A DNA stretch of 64,000 nucleotides from positions 744,001 through 808,000 of the forward strand of contig CAWBFX010000010.1 of assembly GCA_963788215.1 (NCBI GenBank), read 5' to 3'. Both the position numbers and the translations under genes were made by a program. This stretch comes from AC-32 sp963788215 (lineage in GTDB: Bacteria; Actinomycetota; Thermoleophilia; Gaiellales; Gaiellaceae). Below, piece by piece: positions 8,178 through 16,167 of this stretch (position 1 is its first letter; each line of letters opens with the position of its first letter). The notes beneath the pieces are model-generated. The model was given only the letters and a program-made list of their open reading frames with translations, had not been told where the DNA came from and searched no databases.

Positions 8178-8584
8178 TGAAGGGAGCGGCTGCAGGCGCA
8201 ATCGCCGCCGCTGCCTGGGCTGCGGGCGAGCCGGTGCTGCAACGGCTCGCCCGCACCCCGTACTCCGACGTCCGCCTGCTCGGCCGGCTCGCCACGCGTG
8301 GTCGCGGCTGGCCGGCCGCAGGCGTCCTCCTGCACGTGGCCAACGGCGCCGTCTTCGGCACGGCCTTCGAACGGGCGGGGCTTCGGGGCGTGAAGGCCGG
8401 CGTCCTCGCGGCGGAGGCGGAGAACGCCGCGCTGTGGCCGGCGCTGGCGCTCGTCGACAGGGTTCATCCCGATCGACAGGACGGCACCTGGCCGCCGCTC
8501 GCTCGCAGCCCGCGGGTCGCCGTGTACGAGCTCCTGGCCCACGCGCTCTTCGGCGCCGTGCTGGGCGCGCTCGTTCGGCGGTGA
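8177..8584 (+). CDS. small membrane protein of unknown function
   Basis: A 135-residue protein starting at GTG 8177, overlapping the fasciclin stop by one base. It is rich in alanine, with hydrophobic stretches at about residues 3-18, 45-65 and 116-133 and an acidic-aromatic segment (AEAENAALWPALALVD) between. I do not recognise a family. The overlap makes translational coupling with the fasciclin gene likely and places it third in the unit downstream of the CarH operator. Confidence 0.6.
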   Translation: MKGAAAGAIAAAAWAAGEPVLQRLARTPYSDVRLLGRLATRGRGWPAAGVLLHVANGAVFGTAFERAGLRGVKAGVLAAEAENAALWPALALVDRVHPDRQDGTWPPLARSPRVAVYELLAHALFGAVLGALVRR

Positions 8585-8610
8585 CATGCGCCGAGTACCC
8601 GGCGCGGTAC

Positions 8611-8660
8611 TCAATTGACGCAATGCGAGCCGCCGTGCTCTAATCGCCTCGCATTGCGCG
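8611..8660. promoter_or_regulatory. promoter and inverted-repeat operator of the Lrp/AsnC operon
   Basis: CGCAATGCGAG at 8619-8629 is repeated as its exact reverse complement, CTCGCATTGCG, at 8648-8658. The centres are 29 bases apart, close to three helical turns. Between and beside the arms lie a -35 (TTGACG, 8615-8620) and a possible -10 (TCTAAT, 8639-8644). The right arm covers the TTG at 8654. A dimeric or octameric Lrp-type protein bound to both arms would block the promoter, so autoregulation is likely. Confidence 0.6.
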
Positions 8661-9175
8661 GCGTCCAGGACCGGGTTCGGCGCGGGGCGGTAAGTCGGCC
8701 CAGGCAGGTCGACGCGGTCGACAAGAGCATCATCGAGGCGCTTCAGAAGAACGGCCGCGAGGCCTTTCGCCGGATCGCGGCGCGCGTCGGCGTCTCCGAG
8801 GCGACCATCCGCGCCCGCTACGCCAGGCTCTGCGACGACGACATCCTCCAGGTGACCGCGGTGACGAACCCGCTCGGGCTCGGCTTCGACGCCCAGGCGA
8901 TGGTCGGCATCCGCACGACGGGCGCGCCCGAGCCCGTGGCGGACGAGATCGCGCGCTGGGAGGAGGCCGGCTACGTCGTCGTCACGGCCGGCCAGTTCGA
9001 CATCCTCGTCGAGCTCGTCTGCGCCGACCGGCGCCAGCTGCTCGCCATGACCAACCGGATCCGCGCGCTCGACGGCGTCGTCTCGACCGAAAGCTTCCTC
9101 TACCTCGAGCTCTGGAAGCAGCTCTACGACTGGGGCGCGCGGCTGCAGAACGGCGACAGAGCGGAGACCGCCTGA
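8654..9175 (+). CDS. Lrp/AsnC family transcriptional regulator
   Basis: About 173 residues. An N-terminal helix-turn-helix (DKSIIEALQKNGREAFRRIA, then VGVSEATIRARY) is followed by the RAM ligand-sensing domain of Lrp/AsnC proteins (about residues 70-165). The start is uncertain: TTG 8654 is preferred because it sits just after a plausible promoter, while TTG 8615 would lie inside the -35. Family members respond to amino acids or related metabolites. Its stop overlaps the ATPase start (TGATG), so it leads the second polyamine-type operon and probably controls it together with itself. Confidence 0.82.
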   Translation: MRGVQDRVRRGAVSRPRQVDAVDKSIIEALQKNGREAFRRIAARVGVSEATIRARYARLCDDDILQVTAVTNPLGLGFDAQAMVGIRTTGAPEPVADEIARWEEAGYVVVTAGQFDILVELVCADRRQLLAMTNRIRALDGVVSTESFLYLELWKQLYDWGARLQNGDRAETA

Positions 9176-10296
9176 TGGCCGTCGAGAGCCAGGAGCGCGT
9201 CGACCGGGGTCAGACCCCGGGTCAGACCCCGGGTGAAGCGCCCGACGTCCGGCTCGAGCGGGTGACGAAGCGCTTTGAGGACGTGGTCGCGGTCGACGAC
9301 GTCTCTCTCGAGATCGAGCGCGGCAGCTTCTTCGCGATGCTCGGCCCCTCGGGCTGCGGCAAGACGACGACGCTGCGGATGATCGGCGGCTTCGAAGAGC
9401 CGAGCGAAGGCACGATCTACCTCGGCAGCGAGCCGGTCACGGGCAGGCCGCCCTACAAGCGCGACGTCAACACGGTCTTCCAGTCCTACGCGCTCTTCCC
9501 GCACCTTTCCATCTTCGAGAACGTCGCCTTCGGCCTGCGTCGCCGCAAAGTTCGCGGCCACGACGTGCGTGGCCGCGTGACCGACATCCTCGGGCTCGTC
9601 GGCCTCAGCGGCCTCGAGAAGCGCAAGCCGAGCCAGCTTTCCGGCGGCCAGCAGCAGCGCGTCGCTCTCGCCCGCGCGCTCGTGAACAAGCCGCGGGTCC
9701 TGCTCCTCGACGAGCCGCTCGGCGCGCTCGATCTCAAGCTCCGCAAGCAGATGCAGCTCGAGCTCAAGGCGATCCAGAACGATGTCGGCATCACCTTCGT
9801 GCACGTCACGCACGACCAGGAGGAGGCGATGACGATGGCGGATCGCATCGCGATCATGAACGGGGGCCAGATCGAGCAGCTCGGCACGCCGACCGAGCTC
9901 TACGAGCATCCGCGGACCGCTTTCGTCGCCGGCTTTCTCGGCATCTCGAACCTCCTGCCGGGTTCGGTGGCGTCGGCGGACACGGTCAAGCTCGACGACG
10001 GCACCGTTGTTCGCGTCCCGTCCGAGGCCTTGCGTGGGCGCAGCGGACGCGTGGCCGTCGGCGTGCGCCCCGAGAAGATCCGCGCCGGCCATGCGGAGGA
10101 GAACCGTCTCAGCGGCCGCCTGCTCGAGACCGCGTACGTAGGGGTTGCGACGCAGTACGTCCTCGAGACGCGGGCAGGCAACGTCAGCGTGTACGTCCAG
10201 AACAGCGAGCCCGGCGGAACGCAGGTCGCGCCGAGCGAGATCTCGTGGAGCCCGGACTCCACGTTCGTCGTCGATTCGACGGAAGGAGCGGAATGA
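9175..10296 (+). CDS. potA: polyamine-type ABC transporter ATP-binding protein (PotA-like, system 2)
   Basis: A 373-residue ATPase with Walker A GPSGCGKTT (57-65), signature LSGGQQQRV (155-163), Walker B LLLDEP (176-181) and a TOBE-type C-terminus with VGVRPEKIRAG. ATG 9175 shares a base with the regulator stop. The N-terminus has an unusual GQTPGQTPG insertion (residues 12-20), encoded by a tandem 12-base palindromic repeat at 9207-9234. System 1 lacks this insert. The stop overlaps the next start. It powers the importer formed by the genes to 13195. Confidence 0.87.
   Translation: MAVESQERVDRGQTPGQTPGEAPDVRLERVTKRFEDVVAVDDVSLEIERGSFFAMLGPSGCGKTTTLRMIGGFEEPSEGTIYLGSEPVTGRPPYKRDVNTVFQSYALFPHLSIFENVAFGLRRRKVRGHDVRGRVTDILGLVGLSGLEKRKPSQLSGGQQQRVALARALVNKPRVLLLDEPLGALDLKLRKQMQLELKAIQNDVGITFVHVTHDQEEAMTMADRIAIMNGGQIEQLGTPTELYEHPRTAFVAGFLGISNLLPGSVASADTVKLDDGTVVRVPSEALRGRSGRVAVGVRPEKIRAGHAEENRLSGRLLETAYVGVATQYVLETRAGNVSVYVQNSEPGGTQVAPSEISWSPDSTFVVDSTEGAE
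9207..9234 (+). repeat. tandem 12-bp palindromic repeat inside the PotA-like gene
   Basis: GGGTCAGACCCC occurs at 9207-9218 and again at 9219-9230, then GGGT begins a third copy. Each unit is nearly self-complementary. The repeat keeps the reading frame and encodes the GQTP pairs before the ABC domain. It looks like a small palindromic element that entered the coding sequence. Confidence 0.6.
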
Positions 10297-11474
10297 ACGA
10301 CCAGCTCACCCGGCGTCAGCTGCTGGAGCGCGCAGCGCTCGGAGGCGCCGCGATCAGCGTTCCAGGACTGCTCGCCGCCTGCGGCGGGAGCGGCACGAAG
10401 GCAGGCGGCGCCACGAGCACCGGCGCCCAGAAGCTCGCCAGCACCCTGCACTTCTCGAACTGGACCCTCTACATCGACGTCAACAACAAGACGAAGGCGC
10501 ATCCGTCGCTCGACGCGTTCCAGAAGAAGACCGGGACCCACGTCGACTACGTCGAGGACATCAACGACAACGCATCCTTCTTCGGGAAGATCCAGGGCCC
10601 GCTCTCACGCGGCCAGTCGATCCACCGGGACATCGTCGTCCTCACCGACAACGATCGCTACCTCGGCCTGATGCTGAAGAAGGGCTGGGCCGAGAAGCTC
10701 GACAAGTCGGCGATCCCGAACTTCAAAAACCTCGTCGCGGTGCAGCGGCACCCGAACTTCGATCCGAATCGCGACTACACGCTGCCGTGGCAGTCGGGCA
10801 TGACCGGCATCGCCTACAACGACACGCTCACCGACCCGGTGACGGACGTCACCGACCTGCTGGAGAACCCGAAGCTGAAGGGCAAGATCACGTGCCTGAA
10901 CTCGATGGGCGACGCCCTCACGATCGTGATGCTCTCCAACGGCGACGACCCGACGAACGTGACGGACAAGGCGTTCAACGACGCCTTCAACCGGATCAAG
11001 AAGGCCGCGGACAACAAGCAGATCCGTGCGTTCACCGGGAACGACTACGCGCCGACACTGGCGAAGGGCGACCTCGCCGCGGCCATGTCCTGGTCAGGCG
11101 ACATCGCGCAGATCGGCAACAAGCACATCCACTGGAACGTGCCCAAGGACGGCGGCGCTCTCTGGACCGACAACATGCTGATCCCGAAGGGCGGCGACGT
11201 CTACACCGCGTCGGTCTACATGAACTACGTGTACGACCCCAAGGTCCAGGGCCTGATGGAAGCGGGCGACCCGAAGCGGAACATCACGGGCATCTACTAC
11301 ATCCCGCCGGTGATCGGCGCGGGCACGTGGGCGAAGAAGTTCAACCCGCCGGTCGCGGACAACCCGCTCATCTTCCCGACCGAGAAGATGCTCAGCAGCG
11401 TCAAGATCTTCGACAACAAGGCACTCAACAACGAGAAGTACCTGACGCAGTGGAATAACCTCATCTCCGGGTAG
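10293..11474 (+). CDS. potD: polyamine-type ABC transporter substrate-binding protein (system 2, Tat-type signal)
   Basis: A 393-residue binding protein from ATG 10293, which overlaps the ATPase stop and follows GGAGCGG. The N-terminus carries a twin-arginine motif (RRQLLERAAL) followed by GLLAAC, so it is probably exported folded and then lipidated. The body resembles PotD/PotF proteins: LHFSNWTLYIDV, VDYVEDINDN and a DYTLPWQSGMTGIAYN block that lines the ligand cleft in the family. The binding protein of system 1 has a Sec-type lipobox, so the two importers differ in export route and perhaps in substrate. Confidence 0.86.
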   Translation: MNDQLTRRQLLERAALGGAAISVPGLLAACGGSGTKAGGATSTGAQKLASTLHFSNWTLYIDVNNKTKAHPSLDAFQKKTGTHVDYVEDINDNASFFGKIQGPLSRGQSIHRDIVVLTDNDRYLGLMLKKGWAEKLDKSAIPNFKNLVAVQRHPNFDPNRDYTLPWQSGMTGIAYNDTLTDPVTDVTDLLENPKLKGKITCLNSMGDALTIVMLSNGDDPTNVTDKAFNDAFNRIKKAADNKQIRAFTGNDYAPTLAKGDLAAAMSWSGDIAQIGNKHIHWNVPKDGGALWTDNMLIPKGGDVYTASVYMNYVYDPKVQGLMEAGDPKRNITGIYYIPPVIGAGTWAKKFNPPVADNPLIFPTEKMLSSVKIFDNKALNNEKYLTQWNNLISG

Positions 11475-11477
11475 CGA

Positions 11478-12344
11478 GTGGGTCTCTTCCACCGCCACAG
11501 AGGGCTGGCTCCCTACCTGCTGCTCGCGCCGGGGATGCTTTGGCTGACGGTCTTCTTCGTCGTGCCGCTCGGGTTCCTCGCCTACCAGTCGCTGCAGTCC
11601 GGGAACTTCGACGTCGGCTACTCGTTCTCGTGGGCCTGGGGCAACTACTGGCACGCGGTGAGGGATTACCGGGCGCAGTTCATCCGCTCGCTGGAGTACG
11701 CCGGCATCGCCACCCTGCTCGCGCTCGTGGTCAGCTACCCGGTCGCGTACTGGATCGCCTTCCGCGGCGGCCGCTGGAAGAACCTGCTGCTGCTCTTCAT
11801 CGTGGCGCCGTTCTTCGTCACGTACCTCATCCGGACGCTCGCCTGGGAGACGATCCTCTCCGACCACGGCTTCGTCGTGAACACGCTGCAGCACCTGCAC
11901 GTCCTCGGCAGCGGCGGCCGGCTCCTCGCCACGTCGACCGCCGTCGTGACCGGCATCACCTACAACTTCCTGCCGTTCATGGCGCTGCCGCTCTACGTGT
12001 CGCTCGAGCAGATCGACGCGCGGATGATCGAGGCGGCCGAGGATCTCTACGCGAGCAAGCTGCACGCGTTCCTGCGGGTGACGCTGCCACTCTCGCTGCC
12101 CGGGATCGTTGCGGGAACGCTGCTCACCTTCATCCCCGCGGCCGGCGACTTCATCAACGCGCAGCTGCTCGGCGGCCCCGACAACCACATGATCGGGAAC
12201 GTCATCCAGTCGAAGTTCCTCGAGCTGACCGACTATCCGGCCGCCGCGTCGATGTCGTTCATCCTGATGGCGGGCATCCTCGTCGCCGTCGCGTTCTACG
12301 CCCGCCTGGTCGGCACCGAGCAGTTGACGGGGACCCCGGTATGA
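11478..12344 (+). CDS. potB: polyamine-type ABC permease, PotB-like (system 2)
   Basis: A 288-residue membrane protein with GTG start four bases after the binding-protein stop. Hydrophobic segments start with YLLLAPGMLWLTVFFVVPLG, typical of PotB/PotH. The EAA loop (IEAAEDLYASKLHAFLRVTL) is near residue 180-200. About six membrane segments are visible. The stop overlaps the following ATG by four bases. It forms the channel with the PotC-like subunit. Confidence 0.86.
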   Translation: MGLFHRHRGLAPYLLLAPGMLWLTVFFVVPLGFLAYQSLQSGNFDVGYSFSWAWGNYWHAVRDYRAQFIRSLEYAGIATLLALVVSYPVAYWIAFRGGRWKNLLLLFIVAPFFVTYLIRTLAWETILSDHGFVVNTLQHLHVLGSGGRLLATSTAVVTGITYNFLPFMALPLYVSLEQIDARMIEAAEDLYASKLHAFLRVTLPLSLPGIVAGTLLTFIPAAGDFINAQLLGGPDNHMIGNVIQSKFLELTDYPAAASMSFILMAGILVAVAFYARLVGTEQLTGTPV

Positions 12345-13195
12345 GCACGGTCGCGGTCGAGCGGCATCCCGTCGGCCGCGGCGTCCTCGCCGCGAGCTGG
12401 GCGTTCGTCAAGAGGCACGTCCTCACCGTCTACTCGATCCTCTTCTTCGCCTACCTGCTGCTGCCGATCGCGGTCGTCGTGGTCTTCTCGTTCAACCACC
12501 CCACGGGCAAGTTCAACTACACCTGGCAAGGCTTCACCTGGGACAACTGGCGCTACTGGAACGGCGTCCCCGGGATTCAGGGGGCGATCGAGCTCTCACT
12601 GGAGATCGCCCTGATCGCGAGCCTGGTGGCCACCGCGCTCGGGACGATGATCGCCCTGGCGCTCGTCCGCTACAGCTTCCGCGGGCGGGGGTCGACGAAC
12701 ATCCTCATCTTCCTGCCGCTCTCGACGCCCGAGATCGTCCTCGGCGCCTCGCTGCTGACGCTGTTCCTGAACCTGACCTCGATCACATTCGGGTTCTGGA
12801 CGATCCTGATCGCGCACGTCATGTTCTGCATCAGCTTCGCGGTGGTGACCGTGAAGGCGCGGCTGATCGGCTTCGACCGGCACCTCGAGGAGGCGGCCAT
12901 GGACCTCGGGGCGAACGAGTGGAGGACCTTCCAGAAGGTGACGCTGCCGCTGATCGCGCCCGCGATTCTCGCCGCTCTGCTGCTCTGCTTCGCGATCTCG
13001 ATCGACGACTTCGTCGTCACCTATTTCAACTCCGGCTCGCGCATCACGTTCCCGCTCTTCGTCTGGGGCGCTGCGCGGATCGGGGCTCCGCCGCAGGTGA
13101 ACGTGATCGGCACGGCGATCTTCATGGTCGCCGTGACCCTGATGCTCGCCAACATCTTCCTCCAGCGCGTCCGCGCGTCGAAAGGAGTCGTATGA
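12341..13195 (+). CDS. potC: polyamine-type ABC permease, PotC-like (system 2)
   Basis: A 284-residue permease starting at ATG 12341, inside the ATGA overlap. The segment ILFFAYLLLPIAVVVVFSFN marks the first membrane helix of PotC/PotI proteins. The EAA loop (EEAAMDLGANEWRTFQKVTL) lies near residue 185-205. FAISIDDFVVTYF is also typical of the subfamily. The stop overlaps the aminotransferase start, so transport and catabolism are translationally coupled. Confidence 0.86.
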   Translation: MSTVAVERHPVGRGVLAASWAFVKRHVLTVYSILFFAYLLLPIAVVVVFSFNHPTGKFNYTWQGFTWDNWRYWNGVPGIQGAIELSLEIALIASLVATALGTMIALALVRYSFRGRGSTNILIFLPLSTPEIVLGASLLTLFLNLTSITFGFWTILIAHVMFCISFAVVTVKARLIGFDRHLEEAAMDLGANEWRTFQKVTLPLIAPAILAALLLCFAISIDDFVVTYFNSGSRITFPLFVWGAARIGAPPQVNVIGTAIFMVAVTLMLANIFLQRVRASKGVV

Positions 13196-14673
13196 CGACC
13201 GTCTCTACCGGCCTCTCGCCGGCCGAGCTCCAGAAGGCCGCGCGGGACCACCTCTGGCTCCACTTCACGCGGATGGGCGGCTACGCCGACGCCGAGGTGC
13301 CGGTCATCGTCCGCGGCGACGGGTGCTACCTGGAGGACTCGAACGGCAAGCGCTACCTCGACGCGCTGGCGGGCCTGTTCTGCGTGAACATCGGCTACGG
13401 GTACGGGGAGGAGATCGGCCAGGCCGCGCTCGAGCAGATGCGCGAGCTGCCGTTCTACACGAACTGGTCGTATGCGCACCCCCGCGCGATCGAGTTGGCG
13501 GCCGAGGTCGCGTCGCTCGCGCCCGGCGACCTGAACCGCGTCTTCTTCGTCTCCGGAGGCTCCGAGGCGGTCGAGTCGGCCTGGAAGCTCGCGCGGCAGT
13601 ACTACCTCGCGCGCGGTGAGAGAGCCCCCGGCGGCGTCGTTACCCCCGGCGCTCGCGCCGGCGCCCAGGAGGCCGAGACGATGCACGACGCAATGGTCGC
13701 CGGACGGGCTCCGGCGCCCAGGCGGTACAAGGCGATCGCGCGGCGGGTCGCCTACCACGGTACGACTATGGGCGCGCTGGCGATCAACGGCATCTCTGCG
13801 ATTCGCGCGCCCTTCGAGCCGCTCGTCCCCGAGGTCTCGCACGTCGCGAATACGAACCGCTACCACCGGCCATCCGACGAGACCGAGGAGCAGTTCACCG
13901 CGTATCTGCTCAACGACCTCGAGGAGACCATCCTCGAGATGGGGCCGGAGACCGTCTGCCTCGTTCACATGGAGCCGGTCCAGAACGCGGGCGGCGCCTT
14001 CACTCCTCCGAAGGGCTACTGGAAGGGCGTCCGCGAGATCTGCGACCGCTACGACATCCTGCTCTCCGCCGACGAGGTGATCACAGCGTTCGGCCGGGTC
14101 GGCTACTGGTTCGCCTCGGAGCGCTACGACATCCGGCCGGACATCGTCTGCTCGGCGAAGGGACTGTCCTCCTCGTACGCGGCGATCGGCGCGGTGATCG
14201 CGACCGACCGCGTGATGGAGCCGTTCCTGGAGAGCACGAGCATGTACTCGCACGGCATCACGTTCGGCGGCCATCCCGTGATGTCCGCGATCGCGCTGAA
14301 GAACATCGAGATCATGAAGCGCGACCGGATACTCGAGAACGTGCGCGAGAACGAGGAGGCGTTCCACGCGAAGCTCTCGCAGCTCCTCGACCTGCCCATC
14401 GTCGGCGACCTCCGCGGAACCGGGTTCTTCTACGCGCTCGAGCTGGTGAAGAACAAGGAGACGCGCGAGACGTTCAACGACGAGGAGTGCGAGCGGCTCC
14501 TGCGCGGGTTCCTGACGCCGCGCATGTTCGAGGCCGGGCTGATCTGCCGCGCGGACGACCGCGGGGACCCGGTGATCCAGATCTCACCGCCCCTCGTCGC
14601 CGGGAACGCCGAGTTCGACGAGCTCGTCGGCATCCTCGGCGAGGTCCTGCAGGAGGCCTGGCAGCGGATCTAG
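13192..14673 (+). CDS. class III PLP aminotransferase, probably putrescine/diamine type
   Basis: A 493-residue omega-aminotransferase starting at ATG 13192 after AAAGGAG. Marks of the fold are FFVSGGSEAVESAWKLAR for phosphate binding, YHGTTMGALAINGI, the aspartate of LLSADEVITAFGR and the PLP lysine in CSAKGLSSSYAAIGA. Length and motifs resemble putrescine-pyruvate aminotransferase (SpuC) and related enzymes. Between LARGE and RRYKAIARR there is an extra stretch of about 35 Gly/Ala/Pro-rich residues (about 142-176) that I do not expect in the family. Likely role: removing one amine from imported putrescine to give 4-aminobutyraldehyde. Confidence 0.8.
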   Translation: MTTVSTGLSPAELQKAARDHLWLHFTRMGGYADAEVPVIVRGDGCYLEDSNGKRYLDALAGLFCVNIGYGYGEEIGQAALEQMRELPFYTNWSYAHPRAIELAAEVASLAPGDLNRVFFVSGGSEAVESAWKLARQYYLARGERAPGGVVTPGARAGAQEAETMHDAMVAGRAPAPRRYKAIARRVAYHGTTMGALAINGISAIRAPFEPLVPEVSHVANTNRYHRPSDETEEQFTAYLLNDLEETILEMGPETVCLVHMEPVQNAGGAFTPPKGYWKGVREICDRYDILLSADEVITAFGRVGYWFASERYDIRPDIVCSAKGLSSSYAAIGAVIATDRVMEPFLESTSMYSHGITFGGHPVMSAIALKNIEIMKRDRILENVRENEEAFHAKLSQLLDLPIVGDLRGTGFFYALELVKNKETRETFNDEECERLLRGFLTPRMFEAGLICRADDRGDPVIQISPPLVAGNAEFDELVGILGEVLQEAWQRI

Positions 14674-16061
14674 AGCTAGGGCGGGTTTGGTGGCTCGACG
14701 AGGCGCTCGCCGCCGGCTTCGGCGCGGAGCCGGCGCCTCCGCTCGAGGGCGACGCCGAAGCCGACGTCGCGATCGTCGGCGGCGGCTACACGGGCCTCTG
14801 GACGGCGCTCGCGCTGAAGGAGCGCGACCCGTCGCTGGACGTCGTCGTGCTCGAGGCCGAGGAATGCGGCCGCGGGCCGAGCGGGCGGAACGGGGGCTTC
14901 CTGCACGGGTACTGGAGCCACCTGCCGCGGCTGCGTGAGCGCTTCGGCGACGAGGGAGCGCTCGCGGTCGCGCGGGCGGGCGAGGGGATCGTCCGCGGCG
15001 TGCAGGCGTTCTGCGAGTTGCGCGGCGCGGACGTCTGGCTGCGCCCGGCGGGGATGCTGCGCGTCTCGGCCGCGCAGGCACAGGACCGCTCGATCGGCGA
15101 CGAGGTCGAGGCGGCGGAGGCGCTCGGGGTTCCCGAAGAGGCCGTCGCGCTCTCCCGTGAGGAGCTGGCGAAGCGGGTCCGCTCGCCGGTCTTTCGCAGC
15201 GGCGTCTTTCTCCGCGACGGCGCGACGATCCAGCCGGCCCGTCTCGCCCTCACGCTGCGGAGCGCGGCGCTCGAGTCGGTGCGCCTGCACGAGCGCACGC
15301 GCGTCACGAGGATCGACGACGGCCGGCTGGAAACCAGCGCCGGGGTCGTCCGCGCGAAGGAGATCGTCATGGCCGTGAACGCGGCGGCAGCCGGGTGGCG
15401 CCCGCTCAGCCGGAAGCTGACCGTCTTCGGCAGCTACGTCGTCCTCACCGAGCCGGTCCCGGAGCTGCTCGAGCAAATCGCGTGGACGGGAGGCGAGGCG
15501 ATCTTCGACGGGCGGATGTTCCTGCACTACTTCCGCACGACGAACGACGGCCGCGTGCTGATGGGCAGCGGCTCCGGCCCGATCGGGTTCGGCGGGAAGC
15601 TCGACCGCCGCTTCACCCACGACGAGCCGACCGTCGCCCGCGCCGAGCACGGCCTTCGCTATCTCCTGCCGGGCCTGGCGGAAGCAACGGTCACGAACGC
15701 GTGGGGCGGACCGATCGACGTCTCCTCCGACCACCTGCCGTACTTCGGCACGGTTCCCGGAACGCGCATCCACTACGGCGCCGGCTACTCCGGCCACGGC
15801 GCCGGCCCGAGCTGGCTCGGCGGGCAGATCCTCGCGCGCCTCGTCCTGGGCGTCGACGACGAGCTCACGCGGCTCCCGCTCGTCACGCGGCGAGTTCCGA
15901 AGCTGCCGCCCGAGCCGATCCGCCGGCTCGGGGGAGGGATCGTCCGCGCCGCGATCCTCGCGTGCGAGGAGGCCGAGGAGCGGGGGAGCCGGCCGTCGCT
16001 CCCGGCCCGCGCGGGTGCCGCGCTGCCGCGCCTGCTGGGCATGCGCGTCGGCACCCGCTGA
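14658..16061 (+). CDS. FAD-dependent amine/amino-acid oxidoreductase (DAO family, PuuB-like)
   Basis: A flavoprotein of about 467 residues. The dinucleotide-binding motif DVAIVGGGYTGLW lies near the N-terminus (from about 14769), with GPSGRNGGF after it and a C-terminal GYSGHGAGPSWLGGQILA block as in DAO-type oxidases. The closest recognisable relatives are gamma-glutamylputrescine oxidase and related deaminating enzymes. The coding start is a puzzle: no ATG, GTG or TTG occurs in frame near the expected N-terminus. CTG 14658 or another non-standard start inside the end of the aminotransferase gene must be used, or a small frameshift is present. It is the last gene of the operon. Confidence 0.75.
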   Translation: MAADLELGRVWWLDEALAAGFGAEPAPPLEGDAEADVAIVGGGYTGLWTALALKERDPSLDVVVLEAEECGRGPSGRNGGFLHGYWSHLPRLRERFGDEGALAVARAGEGIVRGVQAFCELRGADVWLRPAGMLRVSAAQAQDRSIGDEVEAAEALGVPEEAVALSREELAKRVRSPVFRSGVFLRDGATIQPARLALTLRSAALESVRLHERTRVTRIDDGRLETSAGVVRAKEIVMAVNAAAAGWRPLSRKLTVFGSYVVLTEPVPELLEQIAWTGGEAIFDGRMFLHYFRTTNDGRVLMGSGSGPIGFGGKLDRRFTHDEPTVARAEHGLRYLLPGLAEATVTNAWGGPIDVSSDHLPYFGTVPGTRIHYGAGYSGHGAGPSWLGGQILARLVLGVDDELTRLPLVTRRVPKLPPEPIRRLGGGIVRAAILACEEAEERGSRPSLPARAGAALPRLLGMRVGTR

Positions 16062-16167
16062 ATCTCCCCCGATCGAGGGATAGGCCTTCGCGGCCCAGTC
16101 CCGATTGTGACTTCAACGCCGCAAAGTGACCACGAGACCCAGCGGCCGGGCCTCGTTTACACACTTG

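Noticed and set aside
9207..9234. GGGTCAGACCCC as a CRISPR repeat
   Set aside because: Units are 12 bp and directly adjacent without spacers, and the frame is coding.
14487..14657. GTG 14487 as start of the FAD oxidoreductase
   Set aside because: It would overlap the aminotransferase by 187 bases, and the added residues are Arg/Pro-rich shadow sequence, not part of a DAO fold.
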